This document shows positions 45,750 to 57,359 of a DNA stretch of 64,000 nucleotides, in pieces. Location of the stretch: positions 59,612 to 123,611 of the forward strand of contig NW_027102734.1 in NCBI RefSeq assembly GCF_036373705.1, given 5' to 3'. The notes beneath the pieces were generated by a model, which had not been told where the DNA came from, did not search any database, and was given only the letters and a program-made list of their open reading frames with translations. Every line of letters starts with the position of its first letter. The first letter of the stretch is position 1. A program made the position numbers and the translations under genes. This DNA is from Amia ocellicauda. Its lineage: Eukaryota > Chordata > Actinopteri > Amiiformes > Amiidae.

Positions 45750-47940
45750 AATCAATCAATCAATCAATCAATCAATTTTTATTTGTATAGCGCCCTTCGC
45801 AGGGTAGCCACAGAGTGCTTTACAGACTGGTAAACATACAACAAACGTACAGCAAAATAAAAAACATAAATACAATAAAATCAAATATAGACCTGTAAAC
45901 ATTTTACATGATCTAGAATAAAGTGAGTGAACATTTAAGTAAATAAAGCATTTAGGAACGGAGGAGAGAAAAACAAGAAAACTCCTAAGAATGGCATGTA
46001 GGAGAAAATGAATCTCTGGGGGTCCACGGCCTAGGGCCTAGGCCTAATGGTTGCCTCCCCTCCAGGCAGTATACTTATTACAGCAGCAAGGAGATCAGAA
46101 AGTTCTTTATCGGTGCTGCTGGCTGTGGTCTTCCCTGTGGAGGAGGCCTCTCGCTGGCCATCGGGGGTGGAGGGTTTGGACCATCAACAGGCTTTGGGTT
46201 GCGATGGCTCATCAAACCTTGGGTGTGGATGCCCCGCTGACCCTCCATTGTGAGGTGCTTCTGGGATGGGTTGTGCCTCATCAGACAGGTAGGGAGGTGC
46301 CAGTCCCTTTAGTGCTTTACATGTTAATAAGAGCACTTTAAAGTCTATCCTGTAGTGCACGGGCAGCCAGTGAAGAGAAGCCAATACTGGAGTGATGTGT
46401 TCATGTTTTTATGTTTTTGTTAGGATTCTTGCAGCAGCATTTTGGACTGAAGTGCACAAATAGCTCTGTTTGTGCTGCCTGACAGAATGGCATTACAGTA
46501 GTCCAATCTAGATGTAACAAATGCGTGTATCAATTTCTCAGTGTCCTGTAACGAGAGGAATTGTCTTAGTCTAGCAATGTTTCTAAGCTGGAGGAAGGAA
46601 GATCTCGACACATTCTGAATGTGTGATTCAAAAGATAGATTATGATCACAGATGACACCCAGGTTTCATGCCATCCCCTTAGGGGAGAAATTAAAGTTAT
46701 CATTACTCAGTTTTGTTAGTGAATGATGAACAGTTCGATTTTTGTCTCCTAAAATTATGACTTCTGTTTTGTCAGAATTAAGCATAAGAATTTTTTTTCT
46801 CATCCATGTTTTAATCTCAGACAGACAGCAGATTCATTTTTCTAGGTCTATGGTGTTGTTAGGATTTACTGACAGATATAATTGTGTGTCGTCTGCGTAA
46901 CTGTGAAAGTTAATATTATGTCGTCGAATGATATCACCTAAAGGGAGCATGTACAATGAAAAAAGTACAGGTCCGAGGACTGAGCCCTGTGGGACTCCGT
47001 ACTTAACCTCAGTTAAATTTGAGTGGTTCTCGTTAATCTGTGCATATTGGAGTCTGTTTGACAGATATGATTTAAACCATGAAAGCACATTGCGAGATAG
47101 GCCAATACGGTTTTCTAAGCGGTGTATCAAGATTTTGTGGTCGATTGTGTCAAAAGCCGCACTTAAGTCTAATAAAATAATAACACTGGTGTGCCCTACA
47201 TTGGAGGACTGAAACACGTCATTCAATACTTTTAACAGGGCCGTTTCTGTACTCAGGCCGGAACGGAAGCCTGATTGAAATTCTTCATAAAGGTGATTAT
47301 CGGTTAAAAAAGCTTGCAGTTGGTTTGCAACTACTTTCTCTAGAACCTTAGAAAGGAAGGGAAGGTTTGAGATAGGTCGATAGTGTTTAAGTTGGTTAGG
47401 GTCGACACTGGGTTTCTTAAGAAGTGGTTTAATTACAGCTATTTTAAATGATTCAGGAACAGATCCTGAGAATAAAGAGACATTGATAATATTGTGTATT
47501 CTGTGAATAATTCATGGCAGAGATTGTTTTAGCAGTTTAGTGCGTATAGGGTCTAGTGCGCAGGTTGTTGTTTTCATTTTAGTAATTAAGGAGACCAATT
47601 CCTGGTGATTTACTACGTTAAACGAGTCCAAGGTAGGCAGGGGCTGTGAAGGACTGCATGTGTCAGCTATAAAATCTGTGTATGTTTCCTGTTCTATCTG
47701 TTTTCTAATGCTGTTAACTTTGCTATTGAAATGATCCACGAAGTCACTACAGGTGAAATTGGGGGGGATGACCTCTGAAGGCTTTACCTTCTGGTTAGTA
47801 AGTGTCGCTATTGTATTAAAAAGAAAACGCGGGTTGTTCGTCGAACCACGGTGAGTGTTTTGTTGGTTTTTATTTGTCGTGTCCTTAATGGGGCTACTAA
47901 AGCAGTGCTTAGTGTATTGTTGAAATTATTTAATAATTCA
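45750..47940 (-). pseudogene. L2-clade LINE, damaged
   Basis: The 3' end is an (AATC)n tract (45750-45778) followed by tttttatttgtatagcgccc. ORF2 pieces on the minus strand: 47739-47512 (linker; LVSLITKMKTTTCALDPI), 47226-46834 (palm; ILLDLSAAFDTIDHKIL, YGVPQGSVLGPVLFSLYM, SYADDTQLYL), 46611-46420 (thumb; FVTSRLDYCNAILSG) and 46384-46184 (LHWLPVHYRIDFKVLLLT). These motifs are diagnostic for L2. Frame breaks separate the pieces; the endonuclease is missing. Confidence 0.9.
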
Positions 47941-48059
47941 TCTGCAGATCCTTCTTTTGATAAAGCTAGCATTTGGCAAGAGGATAGTGATTTTATAAAT
48001 AGCAGTGGGATTTAGGCAGCGAGTTTCTATGTTCCTTTCCGTGTGTCTAATTCTACTCC

Positions 48060-48590
48060 TCCTACAAGGCAATCAATCATTACAAATTAAATTTAGCTAA
48101 AACAGCAATTCAAAATAATACATTTTACAAATTTCAATTTACAATTTACACAAGTACAGTAAGTGACTTCCTACATCCTTGACAGTGAAAGCTAAGTGCT
48201 GTCAAGATGTAGGGTCACAGTCAAGGGCTACGGGAAAGGGAGCAAGGAGTAAAACAATCAAGAACGCGAGAAGCATAATAAAACTGTGAAGTGCTATCTA
48301 GCAGGGATAGAGGACTAATATTACAAGTGCTGTCGGAAGAGATGCGTCTTGAGTAAGTGCCGGAATGAGGTCAAGGACTCTGCTGTTTTGACTTCGGTGG
48401 GCAGGTCGTTCCACCATTTAGGTGCCAGGGATGAGAAGGAGCGGTTCTGGAGGAGGCAGAGTTGGTCTATACAACTGGGTATTTTACTGGAGCAATCTAA
48501 GTGAAGTACCTTGCTCAAGGGTACAACAGCACTGCCCCACCTGGGATTTGAACCCAAAACCCACAATATGAGTCCAGAGCCCTAAGCACT
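48060..48590 (-). pseudogene. L2-clade LINE C-terminus and 3' UTR
   Basis: The minus-strand frame 48566-48321 reads NRSFSSLAPKWWNDLPTEVK and SFRHLLKTHLFRQHL, the end of L2 ORF2. The 3' UTR follows to ~48060 (gacagcacttag, acattttacaaatttcaatt). The same 3' UTR is found at 53893-54668. Confidence 0.88.
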
Positions 48591-50159
48591 ACTCCACAGT
48601 GTTGCATTAATCACAGACTGTACCAAGGCTCCATGTGATTCTTTATTGCACTTATACTGTTATTATTGTTTATTTGATTTAATTTTAATTATTCACTGAT
48701 TGAGTCATGTTCTCAAATTGTTTGTTTTCATTGATTGTATTCACTGATTGATTGACTTTTATTGATATTCACTATTATTGAACAGGCAGAAGCTTTGATC
48801 CCCGATGCGGCGCACCTGTATCACTGAGCAGCGGCCGCCTTCCCTCACGGCCACTACACCTGTGGACACTCAGCTGGAGATAAAGGCTGCCCTGCCAGAA
48901 CAAAGGGGCACGGCGGAGCACCAGCAGGGACAGTGACTGCGGGACGGGTTACAGAGGAGAGGATATCGGCTGTGAGGGTGCCAGCCGGTAGGCACTAACT
49001 CCTCGCAGGGTCGGAGCGGGTCCCTGCAGATCGGGAGCTGCCTGGAGAAACATTAGCCGCTGGACGCAGTGACTCGACAGCGACAAGAGGATCTAAGGAA
49101 CTATTACTGGCCAGAGACATTGACTTGGCTTCTACAAGACTGTATTCCTGGACTTGCCTTCTTGGTTCTGCGGTTTCCAGCTTCTCGGCGATAGACGGCA
49201 CTTTGGGGCTCCGGACCAGCAGCCGGAGGGAGAAGCACATAGCGGACGGGTGAGAGGGACGCACTCAATATCCCTGTGAGCTTGTGATCGCAGCACTTGC
49301 CAGTGAGCGAGCGTGTCCTCCTCCTGAGACTGCTCTTTGTCCTGGATTGGGGCTGCTTGTGCGGACGAGCTGCTCGTTTGTGAGGATCTCTAGCCTGGGA
49401 CGGAACCGGAGGCCGAGCCGGGTTGGGACTGTGTAATTGAGACCATTCTCTCGCCATTCTCCATCGTTTCATACATACGTTTTTTGATTGTGAATATAGG
49501 GGGTATTGTCTGGGCTTAGTTTTATTTGGGAATTTAGTATAGTTTATTATATTTTCAGCTTTTGTATAGGTTTCTGTATTTTTATTTTTGCCCAGGTGAT
49601 TAAAGGCAATTTTAATTGTAAAAAAAACATCGAGGGAACGGTGCCCTGCTAGTTGCCCCTGTTGTATTGTACATGGTGAATTTTATTTAATGGACTAGAA
49701 TAAGACCTTTCTTATTTACTGGTGGCGTCTGTCCTGGGACCTTACCTGCAGGGGGAAATAAGTGAGTGTAACTCAGTTGGGATGGCATAGCGAGACTTCA
49801 TGCGACCCAGTCAGAGGTGATTCTAGGGTATGTGGGGGCCCCAGGCAAAATAAATCCTGATGGTGAAGCCAGGGAGAGCATGGTGGGGTTTCCCATTTGC
49901 GACACCCCTGGACCCACTGTTCACTGCCACTCGTGACAATTTTCAGGTTTTTCTGAATGCTTAAACACTAACAGTGATTCTTGAAGTACTATCTCTGAAA
50001 TAATTAACACTTTTAGGCAATGTATTTAACAAGTGAGCAATGGGTTCAATCAAATATGAGCTGTTATACTGTTGCAGGTATAATTGGGATATTTTGAGAT
50101 GGAAACCGGTAAGTGCTGTAGTCTTACTGGTACAGTAATATGTACTGTACTTTCATAAT
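48591..50159. other. No gene recognised
   Basis: A GC-rich block (48780-49470) with short frames and no known domain, then AT-rich sequence. At 49815-49850 gaggtgattctagggtatgt followed by gggggccccaggcaaaat looks like one end of a hAT-type element, but no partner end was found. Confidence 0.4.
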
Positions 50160-51740
50160 GAGAAGGATCTCTCACTACAGTTTCTCAGTCGTTTATACAC
50201 TGTGACCGAAAGCATGCACAGAGTGATCCGAGGTTCAAGCTAACATCCCAGAACCACTTCTGCAGGACTATGCACACCTTCACCTTGCTTCAACTCAATT
50301 GGTGAGTCCAGTTCACTCATGTTGCAAAACATTACTCGCAACTCTCAATGTGTTGGCACAATTGTCATTGAGAAAACACCTGTACCTTTTGTGCAATACA
50401 TGAGTCATCAGACAAAACTCAAAGTGCTAATGTACTACAACACACTTCACGTCTGCAAACCCATCCATCCATTTTCAAAACACACAATTCCTGTGAGGGT
50501 CGCGGGGCAGCCAGAGCCGATCCCGGCAGTGATAGGGCACAAGGCAGGAATACAACCAGGACAGGATGCCAGGCCATCGCTGGGCAACATATACACAGCA
50601 ATTTAACATAACCTAAACTGCATGTCTTTGGACAGTGGGAGGAAACTGCAGAGCCTGGAGAAAACCCACACGGACACGGGGAGAACATGTAAACTCCAAA
50701 CAGACTAGATCCCATGACCCATGGAGTTGTGAGGTAGCAGCACTAACCACCGCACCACCCTGTGCAAACCCAATTAACCAAATTGTTCACTCAGTTGTCC
50801 TCGTTCTCTCAAGTATATAAAAAGGTCACACGAGGACTCATGATTGTACAAGAAAAATGGAGCCACAAAGAGCAGAAAGGGGAAGAGGGAGGGGAAGACA
50901 CAGAGGACGATGAAGGCGACGGAATATATTGAATGAAATAAGAGCCACACTGGTTGATAGTGTAATCAACCATGGGATGAGTATGCGAAAAGCTGGGCAG
51001 TGAGTGCAGCCCAATTTGAGCCTCTTTACTGTGGCTGGAATCATCAGGACATTCAGGACTACGAACCGGTGAGTGGGTATAAATTTACCATGCACAATAT
51101 TTGGATTTCATATATCAACAAGAGTACTGCAAGTCTGTACATCACATTGTATTGTTTGCATACAGGGCTGAGAAGACCAGCTGCTGGTGGGAGAAACGAG
51201 GCTGAAATAGTCAACATGGTGTTGGCAAAAAATGCGATTAGACTCAGAGAAATCCAAACGTGTATAATAGAGGACAATGGGATGTTTCAGAACATAGACC
51301 ATGTTTCAATATCCACTATTGATCGTTTGCTGAGAAGGCACAGGATGAGCATGAAGCAAATATATCGTGTACCATTTGAGAGGAACTCTGATCGTGTGAA
51401 AGAGATGTGCTACTTTTACATGCAAGTGAGTATGAAACTGTTTCCAGTACTATTGTGCACTTGGAAGAGACAGAGGTCCAGGAAGTGCAGTAATGCACCA
51501 TGTTCTAATCACTGTTCCTACATGGTCAGAGAATACTCAAGCTTGATGCCAGCGATGACCACATTGAGTTCATCTATGTGGACGAGGTAGGATTCAAGAG
51601 GCAGTGCTGGGGAAGGAACATCATTGGCCAGCGAGCAGGTCCCTGGCCAAAGGGGTGGAAACATAACCATGTGGGCTGCTATCAGTCATTGCATTTTTAT
51701 GCTTGTTATATATAAATACATTGATAATTTTTGGGTAGGC
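50160..51740 (+). pseudogene. IS630-like transposase gene, copy A, with intron-like breaks
   Basis: A TATA box (agtatataaaaagg, ~50811) lies 46 bp before the ATG at 50857-50859. Exon-like blocks: RG-rich start and HTH region 50857-51067 (MEPQRAERGRGRGR; VDSVINHGMSMRKAG), broken by a TGA after RHRGR (a CGA position) and a frame shift near 51000. A gtgagt donor-like site follows, then from an acceptor at ~51166 a second block (EIVNMVLAKNAIRLREIQTC; SMKQIYRVPFERNSDRVKEM) to another gtgagt at ~51426. A third block from ~51520 has the first catalytic-Asp motif (IEFIYVDEVGFKRQ; GRNIIGQRAG). The rest of the DDE core is lost. A SINE/LINE-like repeat is inserted in the promoter region and another just downstream. 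Confidence 0.72.
50464..50762 (+). mobile_element. Short interspersed retroelement with 10-bp TSD, copy 1
   Basis: (ATCC)n-headed element with the widely distributed fish core cacggggagaacatgtaaac and gcagcactaaccaccgcacc. It is flanked by a perfect 10-bp duplication TGCAAACCCA (50454-50463 and 50763-50772). The duplication proves insertion by retrotransposition into the 5' region of the IS630-like copy A. The family resembles short 3' pieces of RTE-type LINEs; I do not assign it. Confidence 0.85.
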
Positions 51741-51747
51741 AGGATCA

Positions 51748-52056
51748 TCCATGCATCCATCCATTTTCAAAACCACTTAGGGTCGCAGGGAAGCTGGAGC
51801 TGATCCTAGCACACATAGGGTGCAAGGCAGGAACACACCCAGGGCAGGATGCCAGGCCAGCACTGGGCAACACACACATACAGGGCAATTTAGTATGGCC
51901 AATTAAGCTAACCCACATGTCGTTGGACGGTGGGAGGAAACCCACATGTACCCGGGGAAAACATGCAAACTCCATACAGACAGGCAACCCAAGCTGGGTC
52001 TTGAACCTGGGACCCCTAGAGCTGTAAGGCAACACACCACTGTGCCACGCCTGGCC
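51748..52056 (+). mobile_element. Short interspersed retroelement with 7-bp TSD, copy 2
   Basis: Second copy of the element at 50464-50762, with core ggaaaacatgcaaactccat and caacacaccactgtgcca. It is flanked by AGGATCA (51741-51747 and 52057-52063). Confidence 0.85.
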
Positions 52057-52063
52057 AGGATCA

Positions 52064-52415
52064 AACATTGTATAATATAAAGTTCTTTACTGTCTGTGTT
52101 GATGGATTCTTTTTGTTTTCCTACATGAATCTTCCATTTTGAGGAGAGAGTTTTATTTTTCTAAACACAGTGTATTCTTAATGCTCAGTGTGAGAAACAG
52201 ATATGATGTATGTGTGTGTGATTCTGACCCAATTCTTTGATTTTGAGGGCTGTGTATATAGTTTTTAGGCCAGAATTTTCCCCTCTGTGTGTTTAGCAGA
52301 TGTGACTTTTTATTATGGGCATTGTGTTAACAGTTTAGGAGTATTGTGGTATAATAGTGTGTATGCAATTGGGAAAAACTATAAAACCATTCAAATGTTT
52401 TTAGAGGACTGCAAG
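52064..52415. other. Spacer between IS630-like copies
   Basis: AT-rich sequence with no supported gene. It may contain the 5' part of copy B, but no RG-rich start is visible. Confidence 0.35.
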
Positions 52416-53400
52416 AAAACCAGTATCTGGTCGACTGTTCACCCCAGAGCAGGAGACGCACATTGTAAATATAAAATAACTGCATCACACTCAGAGAACT
52501 GCAGGACCACATAATGGCAGATAACACACATTCCACAACATCAACAGAGTGAGTCTCTCTGCACTCTCTCGTCTACTGAAACTTAATAGAATTGGGATGA
52601 AGCAGCTATACAGAGTTCCTTTTGAACAAAACTCAGACCGTGTAAAACAACTGAGATATGAATATCTGCACGTAAGATATACTATCCTATCATTGGTACT
52701 GGATCTGGAAGTGCATGGTGCTACATCATATTGACTGATCCCTGTCTTTTCATACTGTGCTACATTGTTTTGTCATGGAGCTAGAAGCAGATTCAGTGCA
52801 TCGTGAGCTAATATATGTGGACGAGGCAGGTTTCAACCTTGCAAAAACAAGCGGCCACGGCAGAAATATCATCGGACACCGTGCAATCATCAACATCCCA
52901 GGACAATGTGGTGGCAACGTAACAATGTGTGCGGTCCTTCACCATCATGCAATCCTTGGCCCATACAACACTGCACACATCATCACATTTCTGGACACCC
53001 TCCACAAACAGACTAATCCCTAATGACTGGGTGCCAGAACAGCCCAGGTACGTTATCATCTGGGACAATGTTAGTTTCCACCGGGCTGCTGTGGTCCGCA
53101 ATTGGTTCACAGGTCACCCACTTTTCATCACACTCAATCGCCCCCATAATCTGCGTTCTTGAATCCTATTGAAGAATTCTTCTCTGTATGACGTTGGAAG
53201 GTGTATGATCGCCAGCCCCACCAACGCATACCCCTTCTACAGGCAATGGAGGAGGCTTGTGGAGACCTCGATCAGGGGTCATGCCAGGCCTGGATATGGC
53301 ACTCCAAGTGATACTTTCCATGCTGCCTGGCTCAAGACAACATCGCATGTGATGTGGATGAAGTCTTATGGCCAGACCCACAAAGAAGGTGAGATGTAGA
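52416..53400 (+). pseudogene. IS630-like transposase, copy B, retaining the DDE core
   Basis: First block 52416-52670 (RLFTPEQETHI; SRLLKLNRIGMKQLYRVPFE; QNSDRVKQLRYEYLH), ending at a gtaaga donor-like site. Second block from ~52757 has ELIYVDEAGFNLAKTSG (first Asp), GRNIIGHRAIINIPGQCGGN and AVLHHHAILGPYN. Then, in the next frame, YVIIWDNVSFHRAAVVRNWF (second Asp), and after another shift LNPIEEFFSVWRWKV (Glu). So all three catalytic residues remain, across at least two frameshifts. Eukaryotic relatives of the IS630-Tc1-mariner superfamily have this DEAGF...WDN.SFH...NPIEE.FS pattern. Confidence 0.78.
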
Positions 53401-53530
53401 CTAATTTTTTCTGTTCTTTTTCCTAGCACAAATGTCTTTTCTTCTACTGCATTTTTGTTGTTTGAGGAGTGTTAGAACATTGAGAGAAAGAAAAAAAAAC
53501 ATTCCCCTTATTTGTATTGATAATGGGTTA

Positions 53531-53869
53531 CAGTGAGGGAAAAAAGTATTTGATTCCCTGCTGATTTTGTACGTTTAAGAGAGTGCTCCCTTTAAGAGAG
53601 TGCTCCTAACCTCAGCTCATTACCTGTATTAAAGACACCTGGGAGCCAGAAATCTTGCTGATTGATAGGGGATCAAATACTTATTTCCCTCATTAACATG
53701 CAAATCAATTTATAACTTTTTGAAATGCGTTTTTCTGGATTTTTTTGTTGTTATTCTGTCTCTCACTGTTAAAATACACCTACCATTAAAATTATAGACT
53801 GATCATTTTTTTGTCAGTGGGCAAACGTACAAAATCAGCAGGGGATCAAATACTTTTTTCCCCTCACTG
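53531..53869. mobile_element. Tc1-derived MITE, TA target site
   Basis: 339 bp between TA duplications (53529-53530 and 53870-53871). The ends cagtgagggaaaaaagtatt and aatacttttttcccctcactg match the Tc1 element at 16119-17347, including the inner TIR (aggggatcaaatacttattt). The whole transposase is deleted. A short tandem duplication (aagagagtgctcc twice) marks the deletion join. Confidence 0.95.
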
Positions 53870-53892
53870 TATGTTCGGAATACACATTATTA

Positions 53893-54262
53893 GTATTATT
53901 TTTTTTTCTTGGCAGACGCCCTTATCCAGGGCGACTTACAAAATAGAAGCGCAATACAAAGTGCAAGAATACAATTCAGTACAAGGCATCAACCATTACA
54001 AATTAAAATTTACATTATACAAGGCAATTCAAAACATAATACATTTTACAACTTCCAATTTACACAAGTAAATACAATAAGTAAAGTCATACATCCTGGA
54101 AAGTGAAAGCTAAGTGCTGTCAAGATGTTAGGTCCCAGTCAAGGGCTACGGGAAAGGGAGCAAGGGGGAAATCAATAATACAAGTATTAGTAATACAAGG
54201 CAAGAAGCATGGTAAAATGTTGTGAAGTGCTACCTTACAGGAGAGTAAAGGGACTAATATTA
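53893..54262 (-). mobile_element. L2 3' end, left arm of an inverted pair
   Basis: On the minus strand it runs from the L2 3' UTR (ttagttgtaatattagtccc) to the terminal taagtcgccctggataaggg and a run of T/A. It faces away from the copy at 54276-54668. Confidence 0.88.
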
Positions 54263-54275
54263 CAACTAATATATC

Positions 54276-54668
54276 CTTCCGGCGCTAACTCAAGACATCT
54301 TTTCAGACAGTACTTGTAATATTAGTCCCTTTAATCCCCGTTAGATAGCACTTCATAGCATTTTGTCATGCTTCTTGGATTATTGATTGATTTTCCTCCT
54401 TGCTCCCTTTCCCGTAACCCTTGACTGTACCTTACATCTTGACAGCACTTAGCTTTACTTTCCAGGATGTATGTCCGCACTTACTGCACTTAACTGTATA
54501 AATTGGAAGTTGTAAAATGTATTATATCTTGAATTGCTTTGTTTAATGTAAATTTGAATCTGTAATGTTTGATGCCTTGTATTTAACTGTATTCTTGCAC
54601 TTTGTATTGCACTTATTTTGTAAGTCGCCCTGGATAAGGGCGTCTGCCAAGAAATAAAAAAAATAATA
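54276..54668 (+). mobile_element. L2 3' end, right arm of an inverted pair
   Basis: Starts in the last ORF2 codons (cgctaactcaagacatcttt) and runs through gacagcacttagctttactt to taagtcgccctggataaggg and (AAT)n. It is head to head with 53893-54262. Confidence 0.88.
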
Positions 54669-54689
54669 ATAATATTGTGTCGGTATCGG

Positions 54690-56120
54690 GAGCCAGTGGC
54701 GGGAGCGGAGCAGTGGAGTAGTGTGTGCGAGGGAAAGAGATTACCAGGTGAGCCGCAGAGTTCTGGATGAGCTGGAGCAGCGGGTAGTAGTTGCAGGCAG
54801 GCCGGCCAGGAGGGAGTTGCAGTAGTCCAGGCGGGAGAGGACCAGTGACTGGACGAGCAGCTGAGTCAAGAAGTTGGTGCGGAAGGGACGGATTCGGCGT
54901 ATGTTGCTCAGGAAGAATCTGCAGGTGCCTGTCAGTGTGGTGATGTGCTGGGTGTAGGAGAGCGCAGGATCAAGGATGACTCCTAGATTTTTAGCGGAAG
55001 AAGCAGGAGAAAGTGTGGTGGATTCCAAGGGGATTGAGATGGGGAGATCAGCAGAAGGTGAGGAAGAGTGGGGGAAAAAGAGGAGATCCGATTTAGAGAG
55101 GTTGAGCTTGAGGTGGTGTGACTGCATCCAGGCGGAGATAGCAGACAAACAGGAAGAGATGCGAGAAGGGATGAGAGGGTAAGAAGAGGGAAAAGACAGG
55201 AAGATCTGGGCATCATCTGCATAGAAGTGGTAGGAGAAACCATGGGATGCGATGAGGGGGCCCAGGGAGCGAGTGTAGAGAGAGAACAGGAGCGGGCCCA
55301 GGATGGAGCCTTGGGGTACGTCTATGAGGAGAGGTTGGGGGGTGGATGAGGAACCTTGCCATGTCACTTGGTAGGTCCAGTCGTTGAGGTAGGAGGAGAT
55401 CCAGGTGAGAGCAGTTCCAGAGATACCGAGGTCAGCAAGGTAGGAGAGGAGGATGGAGTGATCGACAGTGTCAAATGCTGCAGAGAGATCAAGGAGGATG
55501 AGGACTGAGGAGAGGGAGGCCGCCCGAGCACACCGGGGGGAGTCAGTGACTGCCAGGAGAGCCGTCTCGGTGGTGATTCTGAGTCTGAGATGTCCAGGGG
55601 TGTCACGAAGAGTTGCGAAGGGGAACAGCCTCTAGACAAGATGAGGTCTAACTGGCAACCTGCACTGTGAGTGGGTGGAGACGAAGAGAGAAGTTAAAGG
55701 AGTAAAAGAGAGGAAGAAATCCGGCAGAGTGGGAGGGTTTGGAGAGGATGGTAGGTGAGGACAGCGAGGGGAGGGAGGAGAGAAGAAAGTCGAGTTCATC
55801 CAGGAAGGTGGTGAGTGGACCAGGAGGACAGTAGAGAACTAGAAGAAAGAGGTGAGAGGGAATTCAAAGCTGTTGGAGGCGATAGAGGAGAGAGAAGGGG
55901 GTGGCACAGAGAAGAGCAGAGAAGGGGAGATCAGGAGCCCTATTCCCCCCCCACCCAGTAAGACAGGGGGAGTGGGACAGGACAAACACAGAGGATAAGG
56001 CAGCAGGGGTGGATGAGTTCTCCGGGGAAATCCATGTCTCAGTGAGAGCAAGGAAATCCAGAGAGTGGTGGGAGGCGAAGGCGGAGATGAAGTCGGCCTT
56101 GTTGGAAGCATACTTTACAC
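54690..56120 (-). pseudogene. L2-clade LINE ORF2 fragment
   Basis: The minus-strand frames join as one ORF2 segment with shifts. SSVLILLDLSAAFDTVDHS (~55500-55440) is followed by LTWISSYLNDWTYQV, then 55367-54741 with VPQGSILGPLLFSLYTRSL, FYADDAQIFLSF, HLKLNLSKSDLLFF, SAKNLGVILDP and SRLDYCNSLLAGLP. The stretch 55640-56120 is the upstream Ser/Pro/Leu-rich part. It stops at ~54690 just after the thumb, so its own 3' end is missing and an inverted L2 tail lies there instead. Confidence 0.9.
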
Positions 56121-56313
56121 ATTTGGATGCCTGTGTGTATGTGTGTTTACTACATGTATGAATAAACTTTATTGCAAACTGCTATGCCCTGTACATGAAA
56201 AAGCAAAAGCCACAAGTGTTTTTCATTTATACTATCATTCATGCTTAGTTGGCGCTTTGTGTGCCTATTCAAATAATGGTTTGTGTGTACTGTATTGCAT
56301 ACGCAACCTATCG
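56121..56313. other. Short unassigned spacer
   Basis: AT-rich sequence between the L2 fragment and the inverted-terminus element; no feature supported. Confidence 0.4.
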
Positions 56314-57359
56314 TTATCTTTCAAGTCGGAAGCACTGCCCAAGGGGGAGGGGTTGCTGTATAACAAAGCTGTCGCAGGGGCAGAGGCAGCGAGCTGATAA
56401 GGGAGCCTGCCACGAGGTGCACCGCAAGTGTGCCTAGGCAACACAACTCCAGACAGTTACCTCAGGGATCCCGTAGGGCCGCACCTGAGCCGTCCAGGAG
56501 CGAGGACCATAGTCACGCTCTACCGGGAGCTGTCTGCTATCAGCATATACAAAGCGGGGCTACAGAGGTTAACTCTTATGCCCTCCACTTACAAGAACAA
56601 GGCCGGCTGCTCTACTAGTGCAGCTAGGAGCGAGGCCGTAATCTACTTGCACAATGTCTGGTGTAGGCAATCAAGCACTTGTGCGGCCTCCGTGCAATAT
56701 CATGGCAGTGGACCCCTGATCCAATAGGAGCGGGTCACAGACCCAATGAGAAAAATACAATATAATACATAGCTGGCTAATCAGCAGAGTAGCCGAGCTG
56801 AACAATATACAATATAAACATATCGCATGACAGGAAGACCTTCATGGATTTTACTGCCGCTGCTAGCACTCCTGCTGTGGAGGAAAAAGCCCTGTGGACA
56901 AACAACCAACACAGCAAGCAGTCGGAATATATATAGAACTATATAAATACGACTATTATTTTTTAAAGGGTCTTCTTGTGAACGAAACTGAAACCGAAAG
57001 GGGCAGAATTGGGATTAGCTATCAATAATAACTAAACACACACCAGACAGAGACTATGTGTAGTGAAAAACGGTGGTGAACAACACTATGAAGTGAGCCA
57101 GCTAGCCAGATGAAATACGCAGTTTGAATGTTTATTACAAACACAGAGAGCTTACATTCCTGAGTCCAGCGAAGAGGCAAAAGAGGATGAACCTCCGCTG
57201 ACGTCACATTTTATAGAACAGGAAGTGGGAAGGGACCTGTTCTGAGTGACGCGCGCAGGTGCCAATGCCAGCTTTGATAGAGTGATGTTTCGATCGGGTT
57301 CCTACGGAAGTGCGCAGAAACCCCTCCCCCTTGGGCAGTGCTTCCGACTTGAAAGATAA
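56314..57359. mobile_element. Element with identical 41-bp inverted termini, ~1.05 kb
   Basis: The terminus ttatctttcaagtcggaagc + actgcccaagggggaggggtt at 56314-56354 is repeated exactly as reverse complement at 57319-57359. The inner part contains no transposase. Reading frames of 60-100 codons show no known domain. I could not find a convincing target duplication, so a non-autonomous DNA transposon is likely but an inverted duplication is not excluded. Confidence 0.7.

Noticed and set aside
49815-49860. Possible hAT terminus gaggtgattctagg
   Set aside because: Only one end is seen; no partner terminus or 8-bp duplication could be found.
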